In this document: positions 1 through 9,610 of the stretch, piece by piece | Layout of the letters: every line of letters begins with the position of its first letter | Position numbering within the stretch: the stretch's first letter is position 1 | Origin: Phycisphaerales bacterium | GTDB taxonomy: Bacteria; Planctomycetota; UBA1135; UBA2386 | Reading direction: 5' to 3' | Length of the DNA stretch: 64,000 nt | NCBI GenBank assembly: GCA_020247305.1 | Contig: JADCJE010000032.1 | Span: 24,108 to 88,107 of the forward strand | The notes under the pieces: model-generated | Databases searched by the model: none | Told to the model about the DNA's origin: nothing | The model's input: only the letters and a program-made list of their open reading frames with translations | Program-made: the position numbers and the translations under genes

Positions 1-699
1 TTCCCGCGCCGCGGCAGCGCGGCCACCATCCGCACCGCCGTCGCCGAACCGGCGTGGTGGTACGAGCAGGCGCTGCGCAAGGCGCTGGCCGACGCCGGCG
101 TGCGCATCGACGCGACGGCCGCGGTCGCGGACCAGGTCGTGCACGAGCACCGCAGCGACCTGCGCCTCGCCGTGCTGCGCATGCTGGAGGACAGCTCCAA
201 CTTCGACGCCGAACAGTGCCTGCGCGTGCTCGGCAGCAAGGTCCGGGGCGATGGCAGCCTCGCCGGCGGCGTCGCGGCGCTGCACGACGAAGTGGCCAAG
301 CTCGTCGGTCGCGTGCCGGAGGGCAGCGTGTTCGTCGATGGCTCCGGCTTGTCCAAGCAGAACCGCGTTTCGGCGGGCTTGCTCGCCGCCGCGCTGGTGC
401 GCAGCAACGCCGCCAGCGCCGGGCCGCTGCTGCGCGCCTGCCTGCCGGTCGCCGGCCAGACCGGCACGCTGCAGGAGCGCTTCCGCGGCACCGACCTCAT
501 CGGGCGCGTGCGGGCCAAGACCGGCTGGATCCGCGGCGCGTCGGCGCTGTCGGGCATGGTCGAGCGGCGCGACGGCAGCGTCCGGTTCTTCGCCATCCTG
601 ATGAACTACGACCCGAAGAAGGACGGCCTCAACCGCGACCTCAAGCAGTTGCAGGAAGACATCGTCGCGGCGATCGATCGCGCGGACGGCGGCGCGTGA
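1..699 (+). CDS. dacB: D-alanyl-D-alanine carboxypeptidase/endopeptidase, PBP4 (peptidase S13) family, C-terminal part
   Basis: The frame is open from the first base of the window, so the N-terminus with the nucleophile SxxK motif lies outside. The visible part carries the second active-site motif, SSN in MLEDSSNFDAEQ, the family stretch VDGSGLSKQNRVS, and the third motif KTG in AKTGWIRGASALSGMV. This order and spacing are typical of class C penicillin-binding proteins of the PBP4 type. They work outside the cytoplasmic membrane, trimming or cleaving peptidoglycan cross-bridges. The stop overlaps the next gene's GTG start by four bases (GTGA), so the two are probably co-transcribed. The family call is firm; the exact substrate preference cannot be read from this fragment. 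Confidence 0.88.
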   Translation, partial: FPRRGSAATIRTAVAEPAWWYEQALRKALADAGVRIDATAAVADQVVHEHRSDLRLAVLRMLEDSSNFDAEQCLRVLGSKVRGDGSLAGGVAALHDEVAKLVGRVPEGSVFVDGSGLSKQNRVSAGLLAAALVRSNAASAGPLLRACLPVAGQTGTLQERFRGTDLIGRVRAKTGWIRGASALSGMVERRDGSVRFFAILMNYDPKKDGLNRDLKQLQEDIVAAIDRADGGA

Positions 700-1517
700 C
701 CGACCTGCGGCCGTTCCTCGACCTCGCGCTGGCGCTCGCCGCCGAGGCGGGGACCGACCTGCTGCGGCGGCGGCCGACGGCGGCCGCGCGCCCCGAGTCC
801 AAGAGGCAGCGGCGCGAACTGGTCACCGAGGCCGATCGCGCCGCCGAGGCCATCGTGGTCGGCGGCTTGCTGCGCGCGCATCCGGACCACGCCGTGCTCG
901 CCGAGGAGGGCGTCTTGACCGCGCCCGGCGGCGCGGCGCGCGACGCCGAATGGACGTGGATCGTCGATCCGCTCGACGGCACGACCAACTTCGTGCACGG
1001 CTTGCCGCACTTCGCCGTCGCCGTGGCGCTCGCGCACCGCAACGTGCCGGTCGTCGGGGTCGTGCACGCGCCGGCGCTCCGCGAGACCTTCTACGGCGCA
1101 CGCGGCCTCGGCGCGTGGCGGCGCGACGACTCCGGCGACCGGCCCTTGCGGGTGTCGCCGACGCGCGAGGTCGCCGACGCGCTGCTGGCGACCGGCTTCA
1201 GCTACGTGCGCAACGAGCCGGGCCGCGACGACAACGCCGGCCACGTCGCTGCCGTGCTGCCGCACTGCCGCGACCTGCGGCGACTCGGGTCGGCCGAACT
1301 CGACCTCTGCTACGTCGCTGCGGGCGTCTTCGACGGCTACTGGGAGCTGTACCTCGCGCCTTACGACGTCGCCGCCGGCGCGGTGCTGGTCGCCGAAGCC
1401 GGCGGGCGCGTCAGCGACTGGCAGGACGGCGACGACTGGTTGTTCGGCGACCGCGTGCTGGCGAGCAACGGCCACCTGCACGGCGCCCTGCGGCGGCTGC
1501 TCGGCAGCGGCGGCTGA
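696..1517 (+). CDS. inositol-1-monophosphatase family protein
   Basis: A 273-residue Mg2+-dependent sugar/inositol phosphatase. The first metal-binding motif is AEEG, the second is WIVDPLDGTTNFVHG (the family DPLDGTTNF core), and the third is YDVAAGAVLVAEAGG, equivalent to WDxAAG. The GTG start at 696 is chosen because it overlaps the upstream stop as GTGA and leaves the usual length for the family. The open frame continues upstream through the PBP4 gene, but that part is a shadow. Substrates in this family include inositol monophosphate, fructose-1,6-bisphosphate and histidinol phosphate. Nothing here decides between them, so no gene symbol is given. Confidence 0.88.
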   Translation: MTDLRPFLDLALALAAEAGTDLLRRRPTAAARPESKRQRRELVTEADRAAEAIVVGGLLRAHPDHAVLAEEGVLTAPGGAARDAEWTWIVDPLDGTTNFVHGLPHFAVAVALAHRNVPVVGVVHAPALRETFYGARGLGAWRRDDSGDRPLRVSPTREVADALLATGFSYVRNEPGRDDNAGHVAAVLPHCRDLRRLGSAELDLCYVAAGVFDGYWELYLAPYDVAAGAVLVAEAGGRVSDWQDGDDWLFGDRVLASNGHLHGALRRLLGSGG

Positions 1518-1544
1518 TTCCCGCGCTGCCGGCGGCCAGCGACC

Positions 1545-1886
1545 TCACAGCGGCGCGCGCCGGGGGGCGCCGTCGACCATGCGCACGACGTGCGCGCCGC
1601 GGGCGAGCGGCGAGCGCTTGAGCAGCGGCAGCAGCACGGCGAGCATGCGGTCGGGATCGGGCCCGCAGAAGAACAGCGAGCACTCGCCGCCGCCCAACTC
1701 GTCGCCGTCGTACTCGCCAACGCCGGCGTCGCGCACGGCCGCGTCGAGGTCGTCGGTGAAAGCCTCCAGGTCGGCCCGTTCCTGGTTCGTGCCCATCTGG
1801 CGGTTGCTCAGCTTGAGCACGATGAGCAGGTCCTGCTCGGGGGCGTCGTCGTCCGCGTCGTCGGGATCGTCACCGGCGTTGGCCAT
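1545..1886 (-). CDS. small conserved protein of unknown function (113 aa)
   Basis: A short acidic protein that starts with many Asp/Glu residues and has a central segment around GVGEYDGDELGGGECSLFF, then CGPDPDRMLAVLLPLL. This layout (a G-E-Y-D-G-x-E-x-G-G-G-E core followed by a G-P-D-x-D block) recalls a widespread small uncharacterised family. I know no function for it. Support for a real gene comes from the promoter-like sequence directly upstream: GTGGCC, 18 bases, TAGCGT, then six bases to the ATG. It is divergent from uvrA and would be read from a leaderless transcript. It has no signal peptide or membrane segment, so a cytosolic location is expected. Confidence 0.7.
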   Translation of the reverse strand: MANAGDDPDDADDDAPEQDLLIVLKLSNRQMGTNQERADLEAFTDDLDAAVRDAGVGEYDGDELGGGECSLFFCGPDPDRMLAVLLPLLKRSPLARGAHVVRMVDGAPRRAPL

Positions 1887-1892
1887 GCACAG

Positions 1893-1922
1893 ACGCTACG
1901 AGCCGCCGCCGCGGAAGGCCAC
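1893..1922 (-). promoter_or_regulatory. promoter of the 113-aa gene (leaderless type)
   Basis: On the minus strand GTGGCC (1917-1922) is followed by exactly 18 bases and then TAGCGT (1893-1898). The ATG follows after six bases, so transcription should start at or next to the start codon. The same -35-like box and spacing recur at other genes in the window. Confidence 0.6.
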
Positions 1923-1969
1923 GCCGCACGGCACGCCGCTGCTCCCGGCGCGCCGACCCGCGCTGGCCG

Positions 1970-1998
1970 CTGGTCGCCGGCGGACCCGCAGCTATGCT
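1970..1998 (+). promoter_or_regulatory. probable uvrA promoter
   Basis: CTGGTC (1970-1975), 17 bases, TATGCT (1993-1998), then 14 bases to the GTG start of uvrA. It is a slightly divergent member of the (G/C)TGGC(C/A)-TAnnnT class seen across the window. Confidence 0.45.
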
Positions 1999-2012
1999 GC
2001 GGGGTTCGTCCC

Positions 2013-5000
2013 GTGGCACGAAACTCGGAATCGACCCCAAAGAGCGCCGCCAAGACCGCCGCAACGACCGCGCCGAAGGCCGGATACGTGGTGGTGCGCG
2101 GCGCTCGCGAACACAACCTGAAGGGCGTCGACCTGGAGTTCCCGCGCGACAGCCTGATCACGATCACGGGCGTGTCGGGGTCGGGCAAGTCGAGCCTCGC
2201 GCACCACACGATCTACCAGGAGGGCCAGCGGCGATTCCTGGAGAGCCTGAGTTCGTACGCGCGGCAGTTCCTCGGCCGCATGGAGAAGCCGAAGGTGGAC
2301 CTCGTCGAGGGCCTGTCGCCGACGGTGTCGATCGACCAGAAGTCGACGAGCCACAGCGCGCGCTCGACCGTCGGCACCTTGACCGAGGTCAACGACTTCC
2401 TGCGCCTGCTGTGGTCGCGCCTGGGCGAGCCGAGCTGTCCGACGTGCGGCGCTGCCATCGAGTCGTGGGCCCCCGACCGCATCGTCGACGCCATCGTGAC
2501 CGACCACGCCGGCACGGCGGCGATGGTGCTGGCGCCGGTCGTGCGCGAGCGCAAGGGCGAGTACCGCAAGGAACTCGCCGAGTGGGCGCAGAGCGGCTTC
2601 GTGCGCGCCCGCATCGACGGCGTGGTGCGCCGCCTCGACGAGCCGATCGCGCTGGCGCGCTACGCCTACCACACGATCGAGCTCGTCGTCGACCGCCTGA
2701 CGATCGCCGCCGATGCGCGTTCGCGCCTGGGCGAAGCCGTCGAGCAGGCGGTCCAGCTCGGCGGCGGCTTGTGCGCGATCGCGTGGGGCGACGACGGCTA
2801 CCGGTTGTTCTCGACGCAGCGCAGTTGCCCGGCGGGCCACGGTTCGCTGCCCGAGCTGGAGCCGCGCCTGTTCTCGTTCAACAGCCCGATCGGCGCCTGC
2901 GCGACGTGCGACGGCATCGGCCTCGCGCACGGCTTCGCGCCGGAGCTGCTGGTGGCCGACGCCACCAAGTCGGTGCGCGACGGCGCGCTGCACGTCTTCA
3001 CCGATGACGGCCGGCTGGTCTACGGCCGGCTGACGATCGACCACCTCGCCGCGGTCGGCGAGGCGTTCGGCTTCGACGTCGACACGCCGTGGCAGGACCT
3101 GCCGGCGAAGGCCCGCAAGGTCGTGATGCACGGCTCGGGCAAGCAGACGTTCGAGTTCCGCTGGAAGCGCCAGGGCGCGATGTCGACGACGACCGGGAGC
3201 GACCGCATCGCCTTCCCCGGCCTGATCGGGCACCTCGAACGCGTCTACCGGCCGTCGCGCGCCCGCCACCTCGACCGCTTCCGCGCGGCGTCGCCGTGCA
3301 GCGACTGCGGCGGCGCGCGCCTGGGGCCGTCGGCGCGGGCGGTGCGCTTCCAGGGCCGCACGCTGCCCGAGGTGCTCGACCTCGCCGTCGCCGACGCGCT
3401 CGGCTGGTGCCGTTCGCTGCAGCTCGCCGGCAACGCCGCGCGCATCGGCCGCGACATCGTGCAGGAGATCGAGCGCCGGCTCGTGTTCCTGGTCGACGTC
3501 GGCCTCGGCTACCTGACGCTGAGCCGCCGCGCGCCGACGCTCTCGGGCGGCGAGTCGCAGCGCATCCGCCTCGCGGCCCAGGTCGGCGCCGGCCTGCGCG
3601 GCATCCTCTACGTGCTCGACGAGCCGAGCATCGGCCTGCACGCGCGCGACCAGGAACGCCTGCTGCGCACGCTCGAAGCGCTGCGCGACCGCGGCAACAC
3701 CGTGCTGGTGGTGGAGCACGACGAGGAGACGATGCGCCGCAGCGACTTCCTCGTCGACGTCGGTCCGCTGGCCGGCGTGCACGGCGGCGAGGTGACCGCC
3801 GCCGGCACGCCCGAGCAGGTGGCGGCGACGCCGGCTTCGCTCACGGGCCGGTACCTGCGCGGCGAACTGACCGTGCCGATGCCGGCGCGACGGCGCGACG
3901 CGCCGAAGGGCGCGCTGTGCATCGTCGGCGCGCGCCACCACAACCTGCAGGGCGTCGACGTCACCATCCCGCTCGGCCGCCTCGTCGCCATCACCGGCGT
4001 GTCCGGCTCGGGCAAGTCGACGCTGGTGCACCACGTGCTGGTCCCGGCGCTGCAGCGCGACCTGAACGGCGCGAGCGGCGCGGTCTCGCACTGCCAGCGC
4101 GTCGAAGGCATTGGCCAGCTCGACAAGGTGGTGGAGATCGACCAGGCGCCGATCGGGCGCACGCCGCGCAGCAACCCGGCGACGTACACCGACGTTTGGT
4201 CGCACGTGCGCGACCTGTTCGCGCAGCTGCCCGAGAGCAAGCTGCGCGAGTACGACAAGGGCCGCTTCTCGTTCAACGTGCCCGGCGGCCGCTGCGAGGC
4301 GTGCGAGGGCGCTGGCGTCACCACGCTGGAGATGAACTTCCTCGCCCCCGTCGAAGTGGTGTGTGAAGAGTGCGGCGGCGCGCGCTTCCACGCCGAGACG
4401 CTCGCCGTGCGCTGGCAGGGCAAGAGCGTGCACGACGTGCTGGCGATGACGGTCGACGAGGCGGCAGCGTTCTTCGCCGACCTGCCGAAGGTCGCCCGCG
4501 GCCTCGTCGCGCTGCAGGACGTCGGCCTCGGCTACCTGCGCTTGGGGCAACCGTCGACGACGCTGAGCGGCGGCGAGGCGCAGCGCGTCAAGCTCGCGAC
4601 CGAACTGCAGCGGCCGGCGACGGGCAAGACGTTCTACGTCCTCGACGAACCGACCACGGGCCTGCACTTCCACGACGTCGCGCGCCTGCTGACGGCGCTG
4701 CAGCGCCTCGTCGACGCCGGCAACTCGGTGCTGGTCATCGAGCACAACCTGGACGTCGTGCGCGCCGCCGACTGGCTGATCGAACTCGGCCCCGAGGGCG
4801 GCGGGGGCGGCGGCCGCATCGTCGCCGCCGGCACGCCCGAGCAGCTCGCCGACGACCCGGCGGCGCCGACCGGCGCGGCGCTGCGGGCGCTCGGGCTCGG
4901 CCGCAAGCGCGGCAAGTCTGCCGCCACGAAGGCGCCGGCCAAGGCCGCGCCGCCGCGGCCGGTGACCGTGGCGCCGACCAGCATCGCGGTCCGCGGCGCG

Positions 5001-7907
5001 CGTACGCACAACCTGCAGGCGGTGGACGTCGACGTGCCGCTCGGCGCGTTCACGGTGGTCACCGGGCCGTCGGGTTCGGGCAAGTCGAGCCTCGCGTTCG
5101 ACACGATCTTCCAGGAAGGCCAGCGCCGCTTCCTGGAGAGCATGTCGACGTACGCGCGCCGTTTCCTCGGCCGCATGGACCGCGCGCCGTGCGACCGCAT
5201 CGACGGCCTCGGCCCGGCGATCGCGATCGACCAGCAGCGCACCGGCCGCAGCCCGCGGTCGACGGTCGCCACCACGACCGAGATCCACGACTATCTGCGC
5301 CTGCTGTTCGCGCGCGTCGGCCGGCCGCACTGCCCGACGCACGGCCAGGAGCTCGCGGCGTGGTCGCCGAGCAAGGCCGCGGCGCGCTGCGTCGGCGAGT
5401 GGTCCGGCCGCCGGGCCTACGTGCTGGCGCCGATCCACGTGCCGAACGACGCCGCGCCGGGGTGGCTCGACGCGCTGGTGGGCGAGTGGCGGACGGCCGG
5501 GCGCGTTCGGGCGCTCGTCGACGGCGTCGAACGCCGTATCGGCGAAGCGTGGCCGACGCCATCGCCGCGTGAGCTGTTCCTGGTGCTCGACCGCGTGTCG
5601 TTGAGCGACCGCGCGCGGCTCGCCGACGCGATCGAACAGGCGCAGGCGGCCGCCGCCGCGCACGGCGGGGCGGCCGCGGCGGTCGTGCAACTCGTCGATG
5701 GCGCCGACGCCGGCGCGCGGCATTGGTTCCGCGCCAGCGCCGGCTGCCATCTGTGCGGCTACGAGGCGCCAGCCGAGATCCAGCCGCGTTGGTTCTCGTT
5801 CAATCACCACAGCGGCGCGTGCCCATCGTGCCTGGGGCTGGGTCAGGTCAGCCGCTGCGCCGAAGACCTGCTGGTCAACCACCCGGAGAAGCCGGCGTTC
5901 CGCGGCGCCATCCAGCACCCGGGCGCGGCGTTCACGTTCCTCACCAGCCGCGACGGCTACTTCGCCGAGGTCGCGCAGGTGCTGGCCGAACGCAACGGCT
6001 TCGACCTGGAGCGGCCGTGGCGCGAGCTGCCGCCGGCGGCGCGGCAGCTGCTGCTGCGCGGGGCCGGCGGCGATCGTTTCGAGGTCGTGTTCCACAAACG
6101 CGACGCCGGCAGCCAACGCGAATGGCGCATGCAGGTGGCGTGGAAAGGCCTCGCCCGCCAGGTCGAGGAGTGGCACCTCGGCAAGGACGGCGACGCCGCC
6201 GGCGACACGCGCTTCGCCGCGGTGATGGAGCGGCAGGCCTGTCCCGAGTGCGCGGGCGAGCGCCTGCTGCCGGGGCCGCGCGCCGTGCGCGTCGGCGGCG
6301 TGCGTCTGCCGGAACTGCTCGCCGACACGGTCGACGCCGCGGCGACGCGCCTCGCCGCGCTGCGGTTGTCGGCGACCGAGCAGCGCATCGCGCACGACGT
6401 GCTCAAGGAGATCCGCAATCGGCTGACCTTCCTGCGCGACACCGGCCTCGGCTACCTGACGCTCGACCGCTCGGCGGCGACGTTGAGCGGCGGCGAAGCG
6501 CAGCGCATCCGCCTCGCCACCCAGCTCGGCAACCGGCTCGTCGGCGTGCTGTACGTGCTCGACGAGCCGACGGTCGGCTTGCACCCGCGCGACACCGAGC
6601 GCTTGCTGCGCACGCTGATCGGCCTGCGCGACCTCGGCAACACGGTGCTCTCCGTCGAGCACGACGAGGTCATGGTCCGCGCCGCCGACCACGTCGTCGA
6701 CATGGGGCCGGGCGCTGGCGTGCGCGGCGGGCGCGTCGTCGCCAGCGGCGCGCCCGCGGCGATCGCGGCCGCCGACAGCGCCACGGGCCGCTGGCTGCGC
6801 GGTGAGCTCGCCATACCGATCCGGGCCGAGCGGCGGCAGCCGGCCGGCCACGCGCGCCTGCGCGGCGTCGCGGTGCACAACCTGCAGCACGTCGACGTCG
6901 ACGTGCCGCTCGGCGTGTTCACCGCGGTGACCGGCGTGTCCGGTTCCGGCAAGTCGTCGCTGGTGATGGACGCGCTCGTGCCGGCGCTGCGCGACGGCGG
7001 CGCGAAACTGGCCTGGATGGCCGGGCCGCCGCGACCGCACGCCCTCGTCGTCGTCGACCAGGGCGCGATCGGCAGTTCGCCAGCGAGCAATCCGGCGACC
7101 TACGTCGGAGCCTTCACCGCCATCCGCGAGTTGTTCGCGCAGACCCCGCTGGCCAAGCAGAAGGGCTTCGGCCCCGGCCGTTTCTCGTTCCACGTCAGCG
7201 ACGGCCGCTGCGCCAACTGCGAAGGCAAGGGCCAGCTGCAGGTCGAGATGCACTTCCTCGCCGACGTGTGGGTGACGTGCGAGGTCTGCCGCGGCCGCCG
7301 CTACAACAGCGAGACGCTGGCCGTGCAGTACCGCGGCAAGGACATCGCCCAGGTGCTGGCGATGGACGTCGACGAGGCGCTGGCGTTCTTCGGCAACCAC
7401 CGGCAGATCAGCCGGCCGCTGCAGTTGCTGGCCGACGTGGGCCTCGGCTACCTGCGCCTCGGCCAGCCGGCGAACACGTTCTCGGGCGGCGAAGCACAGC
7501 GCATCAAGCTGGTCGCGGAGCTGGCGCGGCGGCCGCGCGAGCACACGTTCTACGTGCTCGACGAGCCGACCACCGGCCTGCACGCCGACGACGTGCGCAA
7601 GCTGCTGGCCGTGCTGGAGCGACTGGTCGAACGCGGCGACTCGGTGGTGGTGATCGAACACCAGCTCGACGTCATCGCCGCTGCCGACCACGTCATCGAA
7701 CTGGGCCCGGAGGCTGGCGCCGGCGGCGGCCGCATCGTCGCCGCTGGACCGCCGGAGCAGATCGCCGCCACCGCCGCGAGCCACACGGGACGGTTCCTCG
7801 CCGAGCGCCTGGCGATGCGGGCCGGGGTCGCCGTTCGCGCCGAGGCGCGCGCGGGGAAGCCGGCGCGGCCGAAGACGCGGCGCAGCAAAGGGGCGGGCGA
7901 GGCATGA
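2013..7907 (+). CDS. uvrA: double-length UvrA (two UvrA units fused, four ABC ATPase domains)
   Basis: A 1964-residue protein, about twice a normal UvrA (about 950). UvrA is the damage sensor of nucleotide excision repair and normally works as a dimer. Each half has two ABC domains: Walker A GVSGSGKS near residues 53 and 661, GPSGSGKS near 1019, GVSGSGKS near 1640. Signatures are LSGGESQ, LSGGEAQ, LSGGEAQ and FSGGEAQ. Walker B is VLDEP in all four. The halves are joined by a Lys/Ala/Pro-rich linker at about 960-990 and are clearly diverged, so this is not a recent duplication. Three of the four zinc modules keep CxxC pairs; the first has CPAGH where a CxxC pair is expected. GTG 2013 is the only start that fits the homologous N-terminus. 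The stop overlaps the helicase start as ATGA. Confidence 0.95.
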   Translation: MARNSESTPKSAAKTAATTAPKAGYVVVRGAREHNLKGVDLEFPRDSLITITGVSGSGKSSLAHHTIYQEGQRRFLESLSSYARQFLGRMEKPKVDLVEGLSPTVSIDQKSTSHSARSTVGTLTEVNDFLRLLWSRLGEPSCPTCGAAIESWAPDRIVDAIVTDHAGTAAMVLAPVVRERKGEYRKELAEWAQSGFVRARIDGVVRRLDEPIALARYAYHTIELVVDRLTIAADARSRLGEAVEQAVQLGGGLCAIAWGDDGYRLFSTQRSCPAGHGSLPELEPRLFSFNSPIGACATCDGIGLAHGFAPELLVADATKSVRDGALHVFTDDGRLVYGRLTIDHLAAVGEAFGFDVDTPWQDLPAKARKVVMHGSGKQTFEFRWKRQGAMSTTTGSDRIAFPGLIGHLERVYRPSRARHLDRFRAASPCSDCGGARLGPSARAVRFQGRTLPEVLDLAVADALGWCRSLQLAGNAARIGRDIVQEIERRLVFLVDVGLGYLTLSRRAPTLSGGESQRIRLAAQVGAGLRGILYVLDEPSIGLHARDQERLLRTLEALRDRGNTVLVVEHDEETMRRSDFLVDVGPLAGVHGGEVTAAGTPEQVAATPASLTGRYLRGELTVPMPARRRDAPKGALCIVGARHHNLQGVDVTIPLGRLVAITGVSGSGKSTLVHHVLVPALQRDLNGASGAVSHCQRVEGIGQLDKVVEIDQAPIGRTPRSNPATYTDVWSHVRDLFAQLPESKLREYDKGRFSFNVPGGRCEACEGAGVTTLEMNFLAPVEVVCEECGGARFHAETLAVRWQGKSVHDVLAMTVDEAAAFFADLPKVARGLVALQDVGLGYLRLGQPSTTLSGGEAQRVKLATELQRPATGKTFYVLDEPTTGLHFHDVARLLTALQRLVDAGNSVLVIEHNLDVVRAADWLIELGPEGGGGGGRIVAAGTPEQLADDPAAPTGAALRALGLGRKRGKSAATKAPAKAAPPRPVTVAPTSIAVRGARTHNLQAVDVDVPLGAFTVVTGPSGSGKSSLAFDTIFQEGQRRFLESMSTYARRFLGRMDRAPCDRIDGLGPAIAIDQQRTGRSPRSTVATTTEIHDYLRLLFARVGRPHCPTHGQELAAWSPSKAAARCVGEWSGRRAYVLAPIHVPNDAAPGWLDALVGEWRTAGRVRALVDGVERRIGEAWPTPSPRELFLVLDRVSLSDRARLADAIEQAQAAAAAHGGAAAAVVQLVDGADAGARHWFRASAGCHLCGYEAPAEIQPRWFSFNHHSGACPSCLGLGQVSRCAEDLLVNHPEKPAFRGAIQHPGAAFTFLTSRDGYFAEVAQVLAERNGFDLERPWRELPPAARQLLLRGAGGDRFEVVFHKRDAGSQREWRMQVAWKGLARQVEEWHLGKDGDAAGDTRFAAVMERQACPECAGERLLPGPRAVRVGGVRLPELLADTVDAAATRLAALRLSATEQRIAHDVLKEIRNRLTFLRDTGLGYLTLDRSAATLSGGEAQRIRLATQLGNRLVGVLYVLDEPTVGLHPRDTERLLRTLIGLRDLGNTVLSVEHDEVMVRAADHVVDMGPGAGVRGGRVVASGAPAAIAAADSATGRWLRGELAIPIRAERRQPAGHARLRGVAVHNLQHVDVDVPLGVFTAVTGVSGSGKSSLVMDALVPALRDGGAKLAWMAGPPRPHALVVVDQGAIGSSPASNPATYVGAFTAIRELFAQTPLAKQKGFGPGRFSFHVSDGRCANCEGKGQLQVEMHFLADVWVTCEVCRGRRYNSETLAVQYRGKDIAQVLAMDVDEALAFFGNHRQISRPLQLLADVGLGYLRLGQPANTFSGGEAQRIKLVAELARRPREHTFYVLDEPTTGLHADDVRKLLAVLERLVERGDSVVVIEHQLDVIAAADHVIELGPEAGAGGGRIVAAGPPEQIAATAASHTGRFLAERLAMRAGVAVRAEARAGKPARPKTRRSKGAGEA

Positions 7908-9610
7908 ACGAACCGCCGCTGATCGTCCAGGCCGACCGCACGGTGCTGCTGGAGACGACGCACCCGGAGTACGAGGCGACGCGCGACCGGTTGGCGCGCT
8001 TCGCGGAGCTGGAGAAGTCGCCCGAGTACGTGCACTTCTACAAGATCACGCCAGTCAGCTGCTGGAACGCCGCCGCGCTCGGTGAACGGGCCGACGAGGT
8101 CTGCGATTGGCTCGTGCGCGCGTCGCGTTTCCCGGTGGCGCCGCCGGTGCTGGCGCAGATCCGCGAGTGGTTTCGCCGCTACGGCCTGCTGCGGCTCGCG
8201 CCCGGCCGCGGCGGCCGGCTGTTGCTGCAGTGCGACGACGCGGCGACGCTCGCAACGCTGCTGGAGCAGCCGACGTTCGCCGCGCTGGTCGAATCGGACG
8301 ACGGCGCCTCGGTCGCGGTGGCTGCGGCCAACCGCGGCCTCGTCAAGCAGACGCTCGTGCGACTCGGCTACCCGGTCGACGATCGAGCCGGCTACCGCGA
8401 CGGCGAACGGCTCGCGTTCGGCCTGCGGCAGGCGGACGCGGGCGCTCCCGGGTTCCGGCTGCGCGACTACCAGGCGGCGGCCGCGGCCGCGTTCCACGCC
8501 GGCGGCAGCGACCGCGGCGGGTGCGGCGTCGTCGTGCTGCCGTGCGGCGCAGGCAAGACCGTGGTCGGCATCGCCGCGATGCAGCTGCTGCAGACGAACA
8601 CGCTGGTGCTGACCACCAACACGGTCGCGGTCCGGCAGTGGATCCGCGAGATCCTGGCGCGCACCACGCTCGGACCCGACGAAGTCGGCGAGTACACCGG
8701 CGAGCAGAAGCTCGTGCGGCCGGTGACGGTCGCGACCTACCAGATCCTGACGCATCGCAAGGGCAAGCTCGACGGTTTCACGCACATGGACCTGTTCGAT
8801 CGCGGTGGCTTCGGCCTCGTCGTCTACGACGAGGTGCACCTGCTGCCCGCGCCGGTGTTCCGCGCCACCGCCGGCATCCAGGCGCGCCGACGCCTCGGCC
8901 TGACGGCGACGCTGGTGCGCGAGGACGGCCGCGCTGACGAGGTGTTCTCGCTGATCGGACCCAAGCGCTACGAGGTGCCGTGGAAGCTGCTGGAGCGCCA
9001 GGGTTTCCTGGCGGTGGCGCGCTGCTTCGAGGTCCGCGTGCCGCTGCCGGCGGGGCCGGCCGAGGCGTACGCGGCGGCCGGCGCGCGCACGCAGATCCGC
9101 ATCGCGGCCGACAACCCCGGCAAGCTCGATCTCGTCGGTGCGCTGCTGCGGCGCCACGCCGGCGATCGCGTGCTGGTGATCGGGCAGTACCTGGAGCAGT
9201 TGCAGCAACTCGCGGAGCGCCACGGCCTGCCGCTGATGACGGGGCAGACGCCGCAGGCCGAACGCGACCGCTTGTACGCGGCCTTCCGGGCCGGCGAGGT
9301 GCCGCGCCTCGTCGTCAGCAAGATCGGCAACTTCGCCGTCGACCTCCCGGACGCCAACGTCGCCATCGAGGTCAGCGGCACGTTCGGCAGCCGCCAGGAG
9401 GAGGCGCAGCGGCTGGGCCGCATCCTGCGGCCGAAGGCGGACGGCCGGCCGGCGAGCTTCTACTCGCTGGTGAGCGCCGACACGCGCGAGCAGGAGTTCG
9501 CCCGCAAGCGCCAGCTCTTCCTCACCGAGCAGGGGTACGCCTACGAGATCCTGCAGGCCGACGACCTGCTCGCCGACGCCGCCGACGGACGCGAGGAGCG
9601 GCGCGCATGA
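7904..9610 (+). CDS. XPB/Ssl2-type DNA repair helicase
   Basis: A 568-residue superfamily 2 helicase of the XPB family (ERCC3/Rad25 in eukaryotes, also in archaea and some bacteria). The N-terminal ~185 residues resemble the XPB damage-recognition region. The core begins at FRLRDYQ; Walker A is PCGAGKT near 214, the Walker B box is DEVH near 308, then [12 protein letters not shown] with the XPB hallmark RED motif. The second RecA domain has [21 protein letters not shown] and ends with motif [12 protein letters not shown]. It should unwind DNA with ATP near lesions or promoters. It overlaps uvrA by ATGA and the next gene by ATGA, which points to one co-translated repair operon. The family is certain; a direct role with UvrA is inferred from context. 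Confidence 0.92.
   Translation: MNEPPLIVQADRTVLLETTHPEYEATRDRLARFAELEKSPEYVHFYKITPVSCWNAAALGERADEVCDWLVRASRFPVAPPVLAQIREWFRRYGLLRLAPGRGGRLLLQCDDAATLATLLEQPTFAALVESDDGASVAVAAANRGLVKQTLVRLGYPVDDRAGYRDGERLAFGLRQADAGAPGFRLRDYQAAAAAAFHAGGSDRGGCGVVVLPCGAGKTVVGIAAMQLLQTNTLVLTTNTVAVRQWIREILARTTLGPDEVGEYTGEQKLVRPVTVATYQILTHRKGKLDGFTHMDLFDRGGFGLVVYDEVHLLPAPVFRATAGIQARRRLGLTATLVREDGRADEVFSLIGPKRYEVPWKLLERQGFLAVARCFEVRVPLPAGPAEAYAAAGARTQIRIAADNPGKLDLVGALLRRHAGDRVLVIGQYLEQLQQLAERHGLPLMTGQTPQAERDRLYAAFRAGEVPRLVVSKIGNFAVDLPDANVAIEVSGTFGSRQEEAQRLGRILRPKADGRPASFYSLVSADTREQEFARKRQLFLTEQGYAYEILQADDLLADAADGREERRA

Noticed and set aside
1590..2012. Upstream extension of the uvrA frame
   Set aside because: It crosses the divergent 113-aa gene and the promoter of uvrA, and the sequence has no similarity to UvrA.
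1992..7784. A 1930-codon open frame antisense to uvrA
   Set aside because: Its protein is a monotonous His/Arg/Asp/Ala-rich string with no recognisable domain, and it is the mirror of the uvrA codon pattern in very GC-rich DNA. The uvrA frame has all family motifs.
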